A stretch of 52,169 nucleotides of DNA from an uncultured Eubacteriales bacterium (lineage in GTDB: Bacteria; Bacillota; Clostridia; Lachnospirales; Lachnospiraceae): assembly GCA_900548855.1 (NCBI GenBank), contig URMF01000020.1:1-52169 (forward strand), written 5' to 3'. The notes under the pieces are model-generated. The model had not been told where the DNA came from. It made no database searches and saw only the letters and a list, made by a program, of their open reading frames with translations. Shown piece after piece: positions 50,562-52,169 of this stretch (position 1 is its first letter; each line of letters starts with the position of its first letter). Position numbers and translations under genes: made by a program.

Positions 50562-51542
50562 ATGACAGAACAGAAGATTGAGTTAAAGATGATTAGAATG
50601 TCGGAAGTACAGTCGCAGGAGATTGAGTGGCTGTGGTATCCGTTCATTCCCTATGGGAAGCTAACAATTATTCAAGGTGATCCGGGTGACGGAAAGACAA
50701 CAATGGTCTTGAATCTGGCGGCAAAGCTGTCAAAGGGCGAAGCACTGGATGAAAATATGAAAGTCACAGAGCCGGTCAATGTAATATACCAGACTGCGGA
50801 GGATGGTCTTGCGGATACAGTAAAACCAAGATTAGAGCTTGCCGGAGCAGACTGTGAGAGAATTATTGTTATTGATGAGAGTGACAAGTCACTGTCTATG
50901 GTAGATGAACGCTTGGAAGAAGCGATTGTAAGGACTGGTGCAAGGCTCTTGATTTTAGACCCGATACAAGCATATTTGGGCGGTGGCATGGATATGAACC
51001 GGGCGAATGAAGCAAGGGATATGACAAAGAAACTGGGAGCATTGGCAGAGAAAACAAAGTGTGCCATTATCCTTATCGGTCACATGAATAAGGCTTCCGG
51101 CAATAAAGCGGCATATCGAGGCATGGGTTCCATAGATTTCTTCGCAGTGGCAAGAAGTGTAATATTGGTCGGCAGGGTAGAGGGAGAACCGAATACCAGA
51201 GCAGTTGTTCAGATAAAAAATAACCTTGCAGCATTCGGGCACCCGAAAGCATTTGCCTTATCAGAGGATGGTTTTAAGTGGCTTGGAGATTATGAGATTA
51301 CTGTGGATGAGGTGCTTGGAGGTATTACACCAAAGGCAAATAAAATGGAGCAGGCAAAGCAGATGTTACGTGAACTTGCGGAAACACAGAGTGCGGTTCT
51401 GAGTAATGAGATATTTGACCGGGCAGATGAACTGGGAATTTCCAAACGAACACTGGAAAATGCAAAGAAAGAGCTGGGTATCCGGGCAAGAAAAATCAAT
51501 AACGCATGGTACTGGGAACTGGATAAAGTAAAGCAGCAATAA
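50562..51542 (+). CDS. RepA-like AAA ATPase (RecA-fold) of the mobile element
   Basis: A 326-residue P-loop ATPase. Walker A GDPGDGKTT sits in LTIIQGDPGDGKTTMVLNLA. The Walker B-like strand is ARLLILDPIQAYLG, followed by AIILIGHMNKASGNKAAYRG. This pattern is that of the RepA/KaiC-like hexameric helicases often found on plasmids and integrative elements. The C-terminal 90 residues are a helix-turn-helix-like domain (SNEIFDRADELGISKRTLEN). It likely helps replicate or maintain the excised element. ATG 50562 with GGAGG before it is chosen over ATG 50550. Confidence 0.85.
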   Translation: MTEQKIELKMIRMSEVQSQEIEWLWYPFIPYGKLTIIQGDPGDGKTTMVLNLAAKLSKGEALDENMKVTEPVNVIYQTAEDGLADTVKPRLELAGADCERIIVIDESDKSLSMVDERLEEAIVRTGARLLILDPIQAYLGGGMDMNRANEARDMTKKLGALAEKTKCAIILIGHMNKASGNKAAYRGMGSIDFFAVARSVILVGRVEGEPNTRAVVQIKNNLAAFGHPKAFALSEDGFKWLGDYEITVDEVLGGITPKANKMEQAKQMLRELAETQSAVLSNEIFDRADELGISKRTLENAKKELGIRARKINNAWYWELDKVKQQ

Positions 51543-51543
51543 G

Positions 51544-51635
51544 GCAAGAACGCAACAATGCAGAGTATACAGAAATGCGGTCTTGAACATTGCAAGGTTG
51601 CAAAATATATAGACATTGCGTTGTTGCGGTCTTGC
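51544..51635. repeat. Long-range inverted repeat after the ATPase gene
   Basis: GCAAGAACGCAACAATGCA (51544-51562) and TGCGTTGTTGCGGTCTTGC (51617-51635) are complementary at 17 of 19 positions across a 54-base loop. The loop repeats GCGGTCTTG (near 51578) in direct orientation. It could be a regulatory RNA, an attenuator for the small gene after it, or a replication-related site. Confidence 0.6.
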
Positions 51636-51656
51636 AGAAAGGATTGGTCGATTGAA

Positions 51657-51890
51657 ATGAAGAATGTGCAGATTTCGCAGGAACTGTTCTTTTTGCTCGT
51701 GAGATATTTTCTCATAGGGCAGGAAGAAACGGAGCCGGAGATAGTTAAGGCATTGGAGAAAAAGATGGATGCCCTGGTAATGAGAGAGCTGTATACGCAG
51801 TATAAAACTGCACCGACAGAGGAAGAAAAGGAAAAGGCACGCAGGGAATATCTGGACAAGCGTGGTGTGCCGGACAGCTTCCGATGGTAA
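51657..51890 (+). CDS. Small helical protein of the mobile element
   Basis: A 77-residue protein: MKNVQISQELFFLLVRYFL, then PEIVKALEKKMDALVMRELY and a charged helix ending GVPDSFRW. I recall near-identical small proteins in Clostridia integrative elements, sometimes mislabelled complexin-like; function unknown. The frame is open from 51558, but that part overlaps the inverted repeat and the alignable protein starts at ATG 51657. Confidence 0.7.
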   Translation: MKNVQISQELFFLLVRYFLIGQEETEPEIVKALEKKMDALVMRELYTQYKTAPTEEEKEKARREYLDKRGVPDSFRW

Positions 51891-51959
51891 TTTCCTTAGA
51901 CGAATAAAACGGGAGCGTGGCACGCACCCGTAGGAAACGATTAAGGAAAAATGGTGCGG

Positions 51960-52169
51960 TGACAGCGATGACAATGTGACCGGAACAGGCACAACTGCCG
52001 CAGGCAGAAAAAGCTTCCGGCAGGACGCAAAACCCGATTTATCGGGTTGCATTTTTGATGGCGAAGCTGTCAAAAGTGCTTTTGCGTTACTTTCGACGAA
52101 AGTAACAAAGCCTGTGCCTATCGGCTCTAAAAGATACAGATAAAAAGAGATGAGAGGTGGTTTTTATTG
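51960..52169. other. Possible origin-of-transfer region at the right edge
   Basis: No gene is seen in 51891-52169. It contains a stem AACCCGA-TTTA-TCGGGTT (52031-52048) followed by GCATTTTT, and a perfect palindrome GTTACTTTCG-A-CGAAAGTAAC (52086-52106) inside TTTTGC...AAAGCCTGTGCC. Comparable stems precede mobilisation genes in related elements. AGAGGTGG near 52154 is spaced to serve the TTG at the very end, which may be the start of such a gene. Confidence 0.45.

Overview
The window looks like chromosome of a Clostridia bacterium, most likely Lachnospiraceae. It has moderate-to-low GC, strong AGGAGG ribosome binding sites, anaerobic cobalamin genes, an rpsL-rpsG-fusA-tuf operon, and unknown genes of a kind I associate with that family. 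This is judged by eye, without database searches.

Layout: (1) 1-10.7 kb is the later part of an anaerobic cobalamin operon: cbiT, a cbiA-cobT fusion, cobU, cobS, a minimal cobU paralogue, cobC, cbiB, cobD, cbiP and cbiC. Its gaps are filled with a small inverted-repeat element that leaves about 10-bp target duplications. (2) 10.7-12.3 kb holds a Nudix hydrolase and a D-lactate dehydrogenase-like gene. (3) 12.3-17.2 kb is a four-gene secretion or immunity cassette under a consensus promoter: small secreted protein, lipoprotein, internally duplicated ABC-2 permease and ATPase. (4) 17.2-20.7 kb is a minus-strand group: uppP, a beta-lactamase-fold wall-repeat protein and a CobD/HisC-like aminotransferase. 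(5) 20.9-28.2 kb is a four-gene cluster of unknown function. It has a 1190-residue repeat protein, a degenerate DnaK/Hsp70-like protein with a recognisable beta substrate-binding domain but no lid, a TPR-like protein and a two-helix membrane coiled-coil protein. This is my best candidate for an undescribed system. (6) 28.2-36.3 kb holds two regulators, small unknown genes, RNase HI, deoC, a GH9 cellulase lipoprotein, and xth-nfo. (7) 36.3-40.1 kb is a MacA/MacB-type ABC efflux operon whose promoter is overlaid by two perfect palindromes, followed by a convergent alanine racemase gene. (8) 41.4-46.4 kb is the str operon. (9) 46.4 kb to the end is accessory DNA. It starts with an overlapping three-gene cassette of unknown function. 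An integrative element follows, with an XRE repressor, a palindrome-rich control region, xis, a tyrosine integrase, a RepA-like ATPase, a small helical protein and an oriT-like palindrome region running off the right edge.

How the genes work together: the cobalamin genes cover C15 methylation/decarboxylation (CbiT), C12 methyl migration (CbiC), amidations (CbiA, CbiP), aminopropanol linker synthesis and attachment (CobD, CbiB), and nucleotide loop assembly (CobU, CobT, CobS, CobC). Earlier ring steps and any B12 riboswitch must lie upstream of the window. Two repeat families recur between genes: the TAGGTGATTGCGAAACTC-ended element (eight copies plus a fragment), and a short covarying stem repeat between str operon genes with a related form inside the unknown chaperone-like cluster.
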